Source of the DNA: JALEFZ01 sp039820545
GTDB taxonomy: Bacteria > Bacteroidota > Bacteroidia > J057
Assembly: GCA_039820545.1 (NCBI GenBank)
Contig: JBCBPW010000027.1
Coordinates: 1 to 64,000 of the forward strand
DNA length: 64,000 nucleotides
Direction: 5' to 3'
Shown here: positions 7,725 to 17,900 of the stretch, in pieces
How positions within the stretch are numbered: position 1 is the stretch's first letter
Layout of the letters: every line of letters starts with the position of its first letter
Position numbers and translations under genes: made by a program
The notes under the pieces: model-generated
Told to the model about the DNA's origin: nothing
Seen by the model: only the letters and a program-made list of their open reading frames with translations
Database searches by the model: none

Positions 7725-8915
7725 ATGAAACAGCTTTACGTATCCGCTTTATTTGTCTTTTCCTTTTTCTTGACAAGTCTTTATGCTCAAAACGTCTTGT
7801 TGGAAGAAGACTTTACAGGACTCTCCGGGCAAGGTATCACAGGGCCTGCTGTGGCCAATCAGTTCTTTGCAGATCCTGATGGAGATTGGTTTATCCAGGT
7901 AGGAGCTATCAGTGGAATCGCAGACGCAGCGGACCATGCCCGAGTGGAAGGACCATCGATCAGTGCTTACCCCAGCACAACAATAAGTGAATCCCTACAA
8001 TTTCAAGATGTAGATGAACCTGTCACATTTATTACCAGAAACATCTTACTTTCTGGTGTGACGACAATAGATATTTCCTTAGACGTTTTTGAAATTGGGA
8101 GCTTAGACCCAACAGATGTTGTACAAGTGGGATACATCCTAGATGGCGGATCTCCCATAATTGTACAGACGCTTTCAGAGGACTTTTCAGATTCTGATGG
8201 TACAGGTAGCAGCTCTACTACAGATCCAGGAAATACGAATCCCGTCACGCAGACAGTCACAGTTTCCTCATTAAATGTGAGTGCGAATACCCGCATCGAG
8301 GTATTTGCAACGGCAGATGCAAATTCTGTTTCTGAATTGATTCATTTCGATAATTTACTTATCACTACTCCCAATCCCCTTCCTGTCGAGTGGGTTTCTT
8401 TTGAGGCGATATCCAGTCTCAATCAAGTGGAGCTACAGTGGATGACAGCGAATGAAATCAACAACTCTCACTTTGAAGTACAGCGTGCAGGTTCTACCGA
8501 TATATTTGAGACGATTGGATCTCTCGCAAGTAAGGGAGAGATTGCGGGACAGCAAGATTATACCTTTGTAGACCTTGCGCCTGAGGTAGGCAAGACGCTG
8601 TACAGGATCAAGCAAGTGGATATAGATGGAAGCCATTCATTTAGTCAGGCAATCGAGGTGGAAGTAAAACCAGCCATTGCTACATTTGAGTTAGTCGCCA
8701 CAGGAACCGACCGTATATTTGAACTTGTATTCTCCAAGCCCATAGAAGGAACGGTTCGTGTAATCGATATACAAGGTCGAATACACAGGATCCAGCAGAG
8801 AGATAGCCAGATAAGTTCCATATTGAACTTGCAAGATCTGCCTTCGGGTGTCTACTGGATAGACTTCCGCTCACCGACAGGCCAACAGGAAGGAAAACGT
8901 ATCCTATTGCGGTAG
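7725..8915 (+). CDS. T9SS type A sorting-domain protein, paralog 1
   Basis: 396 residues. Sec signal peptide (KQLYVSALFVFSFFLTSLYAQ), then a shared N-terminal domain of about 190 residues with landmarks EEDFTG, GITGPAVAN, ADHARVE, LQFQDVDEP, DVFEIGS, VGYILDGG and TDPGNTNPV. A fibronectin-like module follows (VEWVSFEA, VELQWMTANE, YRIKQVDIDG). The C-terminal 75 residues are a T9SS type A sorting domain (VRVIDIQGRIHR, DLPSGVYWIDF, ending KRILLR), which would direct it through the outer membrane. No catalytic motif is visible; a beta-sandwich adhesin or carbohydrate-binding role is only a guess. It is the shortest of three paralogs. Confidence 0.85.
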   Translation: MKQLYVSALFVFSFFLTSLYAQNVLLEEDFTGLSGQGITGPAVANQFFADPDGDWFIQVGAISGIADAADHARVEGPSISAYPSTTISESLQFQDVDEPVTFITRNILLSGVTTIDISLDVFEIGSLDPTDVVQVGYILDGGSPIIVQTLSEDFSDSDGTGSSSTTDPGNTNPVTQTVTVSSLNVSANTRIEVFATADANSVSELIHFDNLLITTPNPLPVEWVSFEAISSLNQVELQWMTANEINNSHFEVQRAGSTDIFETIGSLASKGEIAGQQDYTFVDLAPEVGKTLYRIKQVDIDGSHSFSQAIEVEVKPAIATFELVATGTDRIFELVFSKPIEGTVRVIDIQGRIHRIQQRDSQISSILNLQDLPSGVYWIDFRSPTGQQEGKRILLR

Positions 8916-8956
8916 TTGATGTGCTGTATAGTCGAATAGGTATACACAAAAATCAT

Positions 8957-8997
8957 ACGCCATTTATAGTACAATGATTGTATACTATAAATGGCGT
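8957..8997. terminator. Long hairpin between convergent genes (bidirectional terminator)
   Basis: A perfect 15-base inverted repeat: 8957-8971 pairs with 8983-8997 around an 11-base loop. It lies between the stop of the plus-strand gene at 8915 and the minus-strand stop at 9039, so it can serve both transcripts, though flanking T-runs are weak. Confidence 0.6.
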
Positions 8998-9038
8998 TGC
9001 TACTACTCATCGAATCTTTTTTGTTTAGTAAGATATCC

Positions 9039-12032
9039 TCAAGCCTCCTCTTTAGGAGTTTCCTTTGGAGTGGATGCTATGGATACAGACTTGGGAAGGG
9101 TAAAGCAAAAACGACTGCCCTTTCCAAGTCCTTCTGATTCTACCCACATATCGCCTCCTTGGTGATGGATGATGCGCCGACTAGTGGCCAGACCTATTCC
9201 AAAGCCATTTTCTCCCTCGTGTTCTCCTCCTCGGTAAAACATATCAAATATTTTCTCGGATTGTCCAGGCTCAATTCCTATTCCGTTATCCTGAATGATG
9301 AACTGCCAGTAATCCTCTCTCTCCTGTGCGGTCACTTCGATATGAAGAGGCTGTGATACTTGACGATACTTGACCGAATTATCTAAGACATTTTGAAATA
9401 AGATCTCCATGAAGGTAGGATGGGAGGACAGAGTAGGCAAATTGCCAATCGTAACCTCCATCTCGATGGGGCCATAGCTTTCCTTGAGTTGGAGTGTCGC
9501 TTGTGTGACCAGATCATGGAAATTGACATCTTGTTGCACAGCATCTGACATCTTCTGCGAAAGGCTGGCGTAATCCAGCATAATGCCAATCATACGGTTC
9601 ATCCTTTGGCTTGCCTTCATGATTTCCTGAAGATATTCCTGTCCTTCTGGTCCTAAAACTTCCTGATATCGATCTTCGAGTATAGAGGCATAGGAGTGGA
9701 GAATCCGAAGAGGCGCTTTCAGATCATGGGCAATCGTCTGCGCATACATCTCTAGCTGTTGGTTGGAGTCCTTGAGTTGTGAGATGTAGTCCGTCAAGCT
9801 CTTGTCCATCTGCATGAAGGCCGTACGTAGATAGACAAGTTCATCCATGCCTTCGAGTGCTTGCGAAGGTGTATCTTGGAGGTGTGTACTGGAGTAGACT
9901 TTTTGGACGAGATGACGAAGAGGATCCGTAAATCGGTAGAGAATCCCTGTTGTCATCAGTAGGAAGACAACAAGGAAGAACAAACCTGCCAGTAGGACAA
10001 ACCAGAAGATTCGAGACGTGATGCGGTCAAATCGGTCAATGATAAAGTCATTCTTGGCTAAGACCGGGGCAAGATATTGCTCACTGGTAGATTGGTTGAT
10101 CAAGATCCAGCCAAAGTCATTGGTCTCAAAACTGAGGAGATAATCCGCATCTACGATGATTCCTGATCCTACTTTGCGGATAGAGTCAAGATATGCTTCG
10201 ACCAGAATCTTGCTTTCTGCCAAACTCAAACGGTGGCTGCCTCCTGCTTGTTGGATACTGCTTTGGTTCAATCCCAAGAGCTGCCCAAAGCTAAGATTCA
10301 GGATCGCCTCCGCTTGTGCCTGATCGAGCCAATACACATTGCCCATGGAGTCCTGCTTGGCCTGTCGTGGAATCTCATAAGGGAGAATCTGACCAAACTG
10401 CCTTTGGAAGCGGACGGGATCTTTGATGTAGGCTCCCTCTCGGAGTTGTTGAATCGCTTCTGCTTGGTTGCTGGCTTTTCGTATGATATTGATCACGGCA
10501 ATGACATAGTCTGTGGGGCCTTTATTGGCTCGATCTTCATAGGCAGCCACCTCAATCTGAGGCATGAGGGTATCCTGGGAGGTGGCTACGAGAAGGCTGT
10601 CATTAGCAATCAGGAAGTTTTGGCCCGTTTGTAGGCCATTTTTGAGACCTGAAATGGCAAAGTTGAGATTGTAGCGTAGCAATACCGCACCTGCTTGTTC
10701 TCCTTTGATATTTTTGATATTGGCACCGTGGTAAAAGTACTTCTCGCCATTGGTGGGGTTCACATAGATATCGGAGATCTCTGCTTCTTGTCGACCGATC
10801 GCAGCCAGCCACATCTCTTCCTGAATCTCCTGATACGTCACTTCGCGTTCCCCTGGAAGCTCGCAGCAAGTAAAAATGAAACGTGTCGTATCCCCAATCC
10901 TACGTGTGCGAATGGACTTCTTGGTTTTAGGATCTGTCAGGATGACTACGTTGAGGAGGTTGGTATCTTTGCGGAGCAGGGAGCGGCTGAATTTCTCCAT
11001 GTTCTGAATATTCAGCTCCTGAAAGGTGGGGGCATCGGCTAGAAGATTGGCTTTTGTAATATTTTCCAATACCGTCTGCTGGATGTCATGGCTCCGCTCA
11101 TGTATATAGGTCCCATACTTTTCATAGATCTCTGCTTTGAGGCTTTCAGTAGCTTCGATGCGGATGTCGTCCTCTGTTTGGTTGAGATTGGATTTAATGT
11201 AGAAATAGAGTCCCAGACCTGCAGATAGCAGAAGCAAGCTAGATAGTCCGAGGGTTGGGAGGAGGATTTGGAAAAATGCTTTGTCTGATTTCCAGATCCT
11301 AAGATTCATCCACTTGTCGATAAGCCATCGAAAACCTGGCCATGCGGCGACGACAAGAAGAATGGACTCCAAGCCTTTACGGGAGCGTGAGGGAGATGTA
11401 TCATCATGGGCGTGTTGAAGGCGGGCACGGATCTTGGCTGTTTGTGCGCCGATGCCTGTACTGGCTTGATGACTGGCTTCTTTGAGTTTTTCAGAGAGAG
11501 GAGAAGCTTTAGTTTCTAGCTCTTGGGCCTTGATCTTGAGGTCCTCCGTTGTGTTTTGTAGCGTCTCTTTCGCTTTTTGGAGGTTTTCTTTAGAGAGAGC
11601 CTCTTCTGTTTTTGATTTGAACTCTTCGGCTGTATTCTGAAGTGATTCCTTGGCTTTTTGAAGGTTCTCCTTAGATAGCGCTTCCTCTGTCTTGGCCTTA
11701 AGGTCTCCTGCGGTACTTTGTAAAGTCTCCTTCGCTTTTTGGAGGTTTTCTTTAGAGAAGGTTTCCTCTCCTTTTGCTTTCAGCTTTTGGGCTTGTGCCT
11801 TGATTTCGTCCTTGTCAATCTGTCTGATACGGTCCCACAGATTTTTGACCCACGACTGAAGCAAGCCTGGCCACGTCTTCCACTTCTTTTCCTGAAAAAA
11901 ATATTGAATGGTGACTCGCGTTCTTTGAATGAGTGCACGTCTATTCTTTGGACTTCTCAAATAGGTCCATTGTACTTGTACTGAGGCAAATACATTTCGG
12001 AAAAAACCAAGAAGGCTGGACCAAAGCTTCAT
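9039..12032 (-). CDS. Membrane sensor histidine kinase with an N-terminal coiled-coil repeat region
   Basis: 997 residues. Residues 1-90 are basic and Trp-rich; 94-174 hold three 27-residue coiled-coil repeats (KENLQKAKETLQ..); a first transmembrane helix is at about 255-280, then a large extracytoplasmic sensor of about 370 residues, a second helix (FVLLAGLFFLVVFLLMTTG) and a HAMP-like linker. The kinase core has the HisKA box with the phospho-acceptor His769 in TIAHDLKAPL and an HATPase domain (N box FQNVLDNSVKY, then DNGIGI, GFGIGL). The long cytoplasmic N-terminus before the first helix is unusual. No response regulator is adjacent; the nearest is at 51917. The ligand is unknown. The gene splits the T9SS paralog family and is transcribed against it. 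Confidence 0.88.
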   Translation of the reverse strand: MKLWSSLLGFFRNVFASVQVQWTYLRSPKNRRALIQRTRVTIQYFFQEKKWKTWPGLLQSWVKNLWDRIRQIDKDEIKAQAQKLKAKGEETFSKENLQKAKETLQSTAGDLKAKTEEALSKENLQKAKESLQNTAEEFKSKTEEALSKENLQKAKETLQNTTEDLKIKAQELETKASPLSEKLKEASHQASTGIGAQTAKIRARLQHAHDDTSPSRSRKGLESILLVVAAWPGFRWLIDKWMNLRIWKSDKAFFQILLPTLGLSSLLLLSAGLGLYFYIKSNLNQTEDDIRIEATESLKAEIYEKYGTYIHERSHDIQQTVLENITKANLLADAPTFQELNIQNMEKFSRSLLRKDTNLLNVVILTDPKTKKSIRTRRIGDTTRFIFTCCELPGEREVTYQEIQEEMWLAAIGRQEAEISDIYVNPTNGEKYFYHGANIKNIKGEQAGAVLLRYNLNFAISGLKNGLQTGQNFLIANDSLLVATSQDTLMPQIEVAAYEDRANKGPTDYVIAVINIIRKASNQAEAIQQLREGAYIKDPVRFQRQFGQILPYEIPRQAKQDSMGNVYWLDQAQAEAILNLSFGQLLGLNQSSIQQAGGSHRLSLAESKILVEAYLDSIRKVGSGIIVDADYLLSFETNDFGWILINQSTSEQYLAPVLAKNDFIIDRFDRITSRIFWFVLLAGLFFLVVFLLMTTGILYRFTDPLRHLVQKVYSSTHLQDTPSQALEGMDELVYLRTAFMQMDKSLTDYISQLKDSNQQLEMYAQTIAHDLKAPLRILHSYASILEDRYQEVLGPEGQEYLQEIMKASQRMNRMIGIMLDYASLSQKMSDAVQQDVNFHDLVTQATLQLKESYGPIEMEVTIGNLPTLSSHPTFMEILFQNVLDNSVKYRQVSQPLHIEVTAQEREDYWQFIIQDNGIGIEPGQSEKIFDMFYRGGEHEGENGFGIGLATSRRIIHHQGGDMWVESEGLGKGSRFCFTLPKSVSIASTPKETPKEEA
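11511..11753 (-). repeat. Three tandem 81-base repeats inside the histidine kinase gene
   Basis: Each copy encodes 27 residues of the form KENLQKAKE(T/S)LQ(S/N)T..D(L/F)K..TEEALS, at residues 94-120, 121-147 and 148-174. The third copy diverges at its end. The DNA copies remain similar, suggesting recent duplication or ongoing slippage or recombination. Confidence 0.8.
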
Positions 12033-12305
12033 ATAACACAGGCTTAAAAGGACAATAAAGATCTAGTACAAGACGAATGGTTCAATATGTAATATCTCTA
12101 TATTTCGTCAAATACTTATTGAAGAAAATAGAGAAATAGTAGACAATAAAGAAGGAAAGGCTATACTTACCATCGACGTATGATCCTCCACCGAGTATCA
12201 AATATTTGAAAAATGGAATCAGGTATTTTTACGGTGTTCATGCTCCCAATCTATGCTTTATTTGAAGGTGTAATTACTTACCTCTCAACCTAACAATCAT
12301 ATATT

Positions 12306-14240
12306 ATGAAGTCTATTTATTTACGCACATGCACGCTCCTGGTTTTGTTCCTGGGGATGTGTTTTTTATCGGTCTCCGCTCAGACCTTGCTCTATCAGGA
12401 GAATTTTGACAACCAACTGGGCGAAGGGTTCACAGGACCTGTACTAGCCAATGCTACCTTTACTTCCACCAACGGGAAGTGGTCATTGGAAACCTCTGCT
12501 GTTCAGGGAATATTTGACGCCAATGACCACGCAAGAGTAGAAGACAGCGCAATATTTTTTCCCCTCACAGGACTTCCGTTTGGAGATGCCTTGCAGTTTC
12601 GAGATATAGATGAGGTGGTGACTTTTCGTACCCAGTCTATCGACATCAGCAACTATGACTCGGCACGTTTCAGCTTGCGTCTATTCGAAGTAGGATCACT
12701 AGAAAGCGCAGACTCTATTCAGGTTGCCTACATACTGGATGGGGTTCGGACGAGAGTTGTGACGCTATTTGATGACTTCTCAGGAACGGGAAGCTCATCT
12801 ACATCGGATCCTAGTAATACCAATCCTTTGGTTGTGCCTGTTTCAGCAGGACAACTCGTAGGAAGTACCTTGCAGATTGAGGTCCTAGCTGATTGTAACT
12901 CAAGCTCTGAGTTCTATCATATAGACTCTGTCGAAGTATTTGGACTCGGCTCAGGTACGCCCGTAAATACACCGCCTGTCGTTACCTGTCCTGCAAATGA
13001 TACGATTTACACCGATCCAGGCTTCTGTGATGTGGGGCTTCCTGACTTCCGCTCTCAAGCAATCATTGTAGATGATACGGACCCTAACCCTTCTGTCTTC
13101 CAGTCTCCTGGAGCTTCTGATCCGCTATTTGGTCCCTTCTATCTCCCAGGGATTTATACCGTGACGATTTCCGCTACAGATTCTGATGGCGCTACAGGTT
13201 CTTGCCAGTTTACTGTGACGGTTCTGGATTCCGTTCCACCGCTCATCACCTGCCCTCCAGATCAGACATTGGCTGTTAGTGCTGATTGTGGTGCCACGCT
13301 ACCTGATTATACCAATCTATTGAGTACTACAGGGGTTTGTGCCACGATTGATACCACCATACAGTTTCCAGCGGCTGGTGCATTTATTACATCGGATACA
13401 GTTGTGACCTTTACAGTAATTGACTCTTTTGGCATCAGCAACTCTTGCACCATCAATGTCACGTTGACAGGTAATGATGGAGATACGACGAATCTGATGG
13501 GGACTACTTGTGATCCGATGATGGCAGGAACAGATACCGTGATGCTTGTCAATCAGGCAGGATGCGACAGCTTGATCATCACCATGACGATGCTCCTGGC
13601 AAGTGATACAACTGAGATTGCTGCGAGCTCTTGCGACCCCATGCAAGTAGGTTCTGATACAGTAAGTCTGACCAATCAGGTAGGATGCGATAGTCTGGTG
13701 ATTACAACGACGACGCTTCTTCCCAGTGACACGATTGAAGCTGATTTTTTCTCTTGCGATCCTACGCAGGCAGGTGTTGATACTACGAGACTTACCAATC
13801 AGTTTGGCTGTGATAGCTTGACCATTGTCACTACGATCATTCTTGCCAGCGACACGACTTCCATCACTGTTACTACGACGGATTCTAGCATGGTGGGGGT
13901 AGACACCGTCACACTGACCAATCAGGCAGGTTGCGACAGCTTAGTCATCACCACGACGGAGCTTGATCCTACGATCAACATCTTGACGCTTTCAGGCAAG
14001 GTAAACGTATATCCCAATCCGACTCAAGGCTGGGTCACGCTAGACATGGGACTTGTGACAGAGCCTTTACAATCAGTAATCATCCGAGATGTCCAAGGTC
14101 GTGAGGTCATGCGTGTACAACCTACAAAGGGTCAATTACATGTACCCCTTGATTTGACACCTCAAGCCAAAGGCATCTATCTCATGGAGGTCCAGGTAGA
14201 GGGCTATCCTTCCTTCTACACGAAAATCCTGAGGGAATAA
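12306..14240 (+). CDS. T9SS type A sorting-domain protein with HYR-like domains and 41-residue repeats, paralog 2
   Basis: 644 residues. Sec signal to about residue 25 (SVSAQ). Residues 28-215 are the shared paralog domain (QENFDNQLGEGFTGP, DANDHARVED, LQFRDIDE, FEVGS, AYILDG, SDPSNTNPL). Two HYR-like beta domains follow at about 222-308 and 309-388 (PPVVTCPAN, VPPLITCPPD, each closing with a Cys-containing strand). Residues 401-555 are four 41-residue repeats, each with a CDP near the start and GCDSL in the middle; the fourth has lost CDP (TTDSS). The C-terminus is a T9SS type A sorting domain starting VYPNP at about 568 and ending KILRE. A cell-surface or secreted adhesin-like role is inferred. 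A terminator lies at 14265-14302. Confidence 0.88.
   Translation: MKSIYLRTCTLLVLFLGMCFLSVSAQTLLYQENFDNQLGEGFTGPVLANATFTSTNGKWSLETSAVQGIFDANDHARVEDSAIFFPLTGLPFGDALQFRDIDEVVTFRTQSIDISNYDSARFSLRLFEVGSLESADSIQVAYILDGVRTRVVTLFDDFSGTGSSSTSDPSNTNPLVVPVSAGQLVGSTLQIEVLADCNSSSEFYHIDSVEVFGLGSGTPVNTPPVVTCPANDTIYTDPGFCDVGLPDFRSQAIIVDDTDPNPSVFQSPGASDPLFGPFYLPGIYTVTISATDSDGATGSCQFTVTVLDSVPPLITCPPDQTLAVSADCGATLPDYTNLLSTTGVCATIDTTIQFPAAGAFITSDTVVTFTVIDSFGISNSCTINVTLTGNDGDTTNLMGTTCDPMMAGTDTVMLVNQAGCDSLIITMTMLLASDTTEIAASSCDPMQVGSDTVSLTNQVGCDSLVITTTTLLPSDTIEADFFSCDPTQAGVDTTRLTNQFGCDSLTIVTTIILASDTTSITVTTTDSSMVGVDTVTLTNQAGCDSLVITTTELDPTINILTLSGKVNVYPNPTQGWVTLDMGLVTEPLQSVIIRDVQGREVMRVQPTKGQLHVPLDLTPQAKGIYLMEVQVEGYPSFYTKILRE
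13506..13970 (+). repeat. Four tandem 123-base repeats inside the 12306 gene
   Basis: Period 41 residues, anchored at Cys402, Cys443, Cys484 and Thr525. Each unit has the pattern C-D-P, D-T, L-x-N-Q-x-G-C-D-S-L and ends near S-D-T. Copies 1-3 keep two cysteines that could pair; copy 4 keeps only the GCDSL one. Confidence 0.8.
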
Positions 14241-14264
14241 GCCTCGAAGAGATAAAAATTCTTG

Positions 14265-14302
14265 ACATGCGGCATGCTGGTGACAGTGTGCCGCATGTTC
14301 TT
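14265..14302 (+). terminator. Hairpin terminator after the 12306 gene
   Basis: ACATGCGGCA (14265-14274) pairs perfectly with TGCCGCATGT (14289-14298), followed by a short TCTT. The rest of the 14303-14923 gap is AT-rich (most strongly 14390-14660) and shows no gene. Confidence 0.6.
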
Positions 14303-14923
14303 ATGACTGGCTCAACGCATAGAAAGACAGCGCGAATGGTTAAAATATTTGTGCAATCCGTATAAAAGGGAAGGTAAATAGCAAAGTTTTGTGCTATTCG
14401 ACAGAAAAATGGTTGTATGCACGATGAAATATCAAAGGAAAAAACAAAAGTGATACTGCATATTTCGACTTAGAATTTCTATAATATGATACGAATTTCA
14501 AATAAAATGAATTTTCAATGAATAATTTATTCAGGAATAGTGTATTTTGTATTGGTCTGTAAATCAAATATTTATATTGAAAATATAAAGAATAGGTATT
14601 TATACCTATTGCGCCTTTGGGATGAATGTATGATATTGTATGAATTAACATTTTTGACAAAGGCAATATTTTCCTGTCTGCGTCTTCCTTGCGCTAGAAT
14701 AGATAACCTGTGAACAAGTAGAGAAGTGCTGTGCCTGTTGGCATGTGCATGAGTGAGATCTTGATCACTGAATCGTAGCAAAGATGAAGACGTCCTAATC
14801 CGATACTTCCCCTGATACGCCCTGCATATTCATGCTTATGAATCAATGTAGGGGTAGAAGCTCCGTGAAGCTGATCCTTCCATTATTGTATCTATCTTCT
14901 GTATCTTTTTTAACCCCATATCA

Positions 14924-17900
14924 ATGAAAGCCAATTATTTACGTTTTTGCTTAGTTGTGCTGGCGGGAATGCTGGTCAGCCTGACGAGCCTAGACGCCCA
15001 GACTACGATCTACTCTGAGGATTTCTCAGGGCAACTGCTTCAGGGATTTACAGGTCCTGTTGCGGCGAATCAGACCTTTACTGCTCCCAATGGGAAGTGG
15101 ACTGTCTCAACTTCTACTATTCAAGGAATTTTTGATGCGAACGACCACGCCCGCGTGGAGGATGATGTCGTAGGATTCGGTTCTACCACACTACCTACAG
15201 GTGCGGCTTTCCAGTTTCGCGATGTAGATGAGCCTACAACTTGGCGCTCACAAGTCATCGACATCAGCAACTACACTACAGTAAACCTTGGAATTGATGT
15301 TTTTGAGGTCGGTTCAATAGAAGCAACAGACTCTACCATTGTAGCCTATATTCTAGATGGTGACCGTACGGTATTCTTCCGTCGCTTTGATGATTACTCA
15401 GACGTGGACGGTACAGGATCTTCCTCTTCTTCTGATCCTGGCAATACGAATCCCGTTGTCCTTCGTCCTACCATCAATGGTTTGAGCGGTTCTACTTTGC
15501 AGATCGAAGTGATAGCAGATGTCAACTCTTCTTCTGAGTTGCCTCATATCGACAATGTCCTAGTAGAAGGCTTTGGGTTTACCCCTCCAGCGTGTAGCTT
15601 CCAGTTTGGAGCCAATTCAGCTGTATGTGACGTGACGACACAAGGCACGGATACCTACACGGCTACGTTCAACTTCTCGGGTGCTGGAAACGGCGACTAC
15701 ATCGTGACGGCTAGCACAGGTACGGTTGTCCTTGACAATGACCCTGATTCGGATGCTTCAGGTTCATTCCGCGTGACAGGTGTCGCAGAAGGAACCGATG
15801 TAACAGCTACTGTAAATGGCGTGAGTTGTGTAAATGTCACTTCTACAGCCACTTCTCCTACATGTGCGCCCGTTGTCGACATCGTCATCAATGAAATTCA
15901 CTACAATGGCACTTTATCAGGAACAGACTTTGACGAGTTTATCGAAATCTTGAATAATGGGCCTTCAACGGTAGATCTTTCTGGCTGGAGCTTTACGCAA
16001 GGTTTTGCATTCACTTTCCCTAACGGATCTTCTATTGCGCCTGGTGAGCTTCAGGTCATTGCATTCGATGCTGCTTTCTTTACCTCTCAGTACGGTTTTG
16101 CTCCTGACTACGAGTGGACTTCAGGTGGTCTTTCTAATAGTGGAGAGGACATCATCATCGTAGATGGAGATGGCAATGTACAGGATGTCGTAGACTATGA
16201 TGATGGAGGCGGATGGCCTACAGAGCCTGACGGCAACGGCCCTTCTCTAGAGTTGATCGACCCCGACCTTGATAACAACCTTCCTGCAAGCTGGACAGCT
16301 TCTATCGTCTCAGGAGGAAGCCCTGGTGCAGCGAATGGAACAGGATGTCCTTTGACCATTACCATCGGCGAGCCATCTTGTGAGTCAGAGACTTTAGGAA
16401 CAGACACTTACACAGTATCTGTAGATTTTGATAACGCTACGCCTGGAAGTGACACCTATACCCTCACACCTAATGCGGGGAATGTAGCTGCTGCTTCTGA
16501 CGATCCAAACACTGTCGCTACGGGTACAATCGTATATGAGAACATTCCAGAAGGAACAGAATTGAACTTTAGTTTGACATCTACTAATGGATGTAATGCC
16601 CTGATTCGTGTGACTTCACCTGTCTGTGAGCCTCAGATTCCTTTGGTAATTACTGAGATCATGTACAATCCGCTCGAAGGAGGACAAGACACTACGGAGT
16701 ACATCGAAGTGTTCAATAACAGTGGATCTGATGTAGATGCAAGCGGATTTACGTTTAGCGGTGTTACATTCACATTCCCAGCCAACTCTATCATCGGTGC
16801 GGGTGAGTATATCGTCATTGCAGGAAATGCAAGCGGGTTCGAAAACTTCTATGGATGTGCTCCTGACTATGAGTGGACCACAGGTGGTCTTTCGAACAGT
16901 GGAGAATTGGTCTTGATCAATTCAGGTTCTGGTGCGGAAGTAGACCGTGTAGACTTTGATGACAATAATGGATGGCCTACAGAACCCGATGGTGACGGTC
17001 CTTCGCTAGAGTTGATTGACATCAATGGTGACAATGACGATCCCTCCAATTGGGAAGCTTCTCTAGGGTTCGGTACACCAGGCGCAGCCAATACTGGGTC
17101 CATTAGTGACTGTCCTCCTGCTGCTCCTGTATTAGTCGTCAATGGTGACCTCCTTTTGTTCCCTGACTTGACTTGGACTGAGAGCCGCTTCGCCGATAGC
17201 TACAGCATCCAGCGTTCGACTGGAGGTGCGTTTACGACTATCACTACTGTCTCTGCAGGAACAACCACTTTCACAGATACATTGCTCGTATTTGGAGTCG
17301 CCACTACGTATCAAGTATTAGCAAATAATGTCAACGGAAGCACACCTTCCAATACAGATGGAACGACTCAGCCTGCTGTAGTTCAGCCGCTAAGCTTGAC
17401 ATTTGATTGCTACAATGTGAATACAGATGAGTTGGTATGGAATGTCAATAACCCCAATGCGATCGGTGTACCCTATATCTATGCGCAGTGGTTCAGTGCC
17501 CAGCGTGATACAGTCATCGGTACGCCTGGTGTGACAGAGTTCCGCACGAACAATAACCCTCAGGTAACATCTGGATTTGATGACAATATCACAGGTGTCT
17601 GGTGGATAGATGAGCGTCTCCTTCCAGGTGAGCCCAATGATATCGTATTTACCATCGACTTGAGCAATACTTGCGCCTTGGGACGTCCTGCTGCTCCCGC
17701 TGCAGTGCCTACGGCTGATGGATTGTTCAACGGTCCTGCTTTCTCCTTCTTGACGACAAATGTCGATCTTGAGATGGTGAAGGGTGCTTTGACAGTTGGT
17801 CCTAACCCATTCCAGAACAGTATCTTTGTTCAGTCTGACTTGATCACTGGAAGTGCGGACGTGACATTGATGGATATGACAGGTCGTATCGTGCTACAGA

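Noticed and set aside
13506..13970. CRISPR-like direct repeats
   Set aside because: The repeats are in frame inside a protein gene with a 123-base period and no unique spacers.
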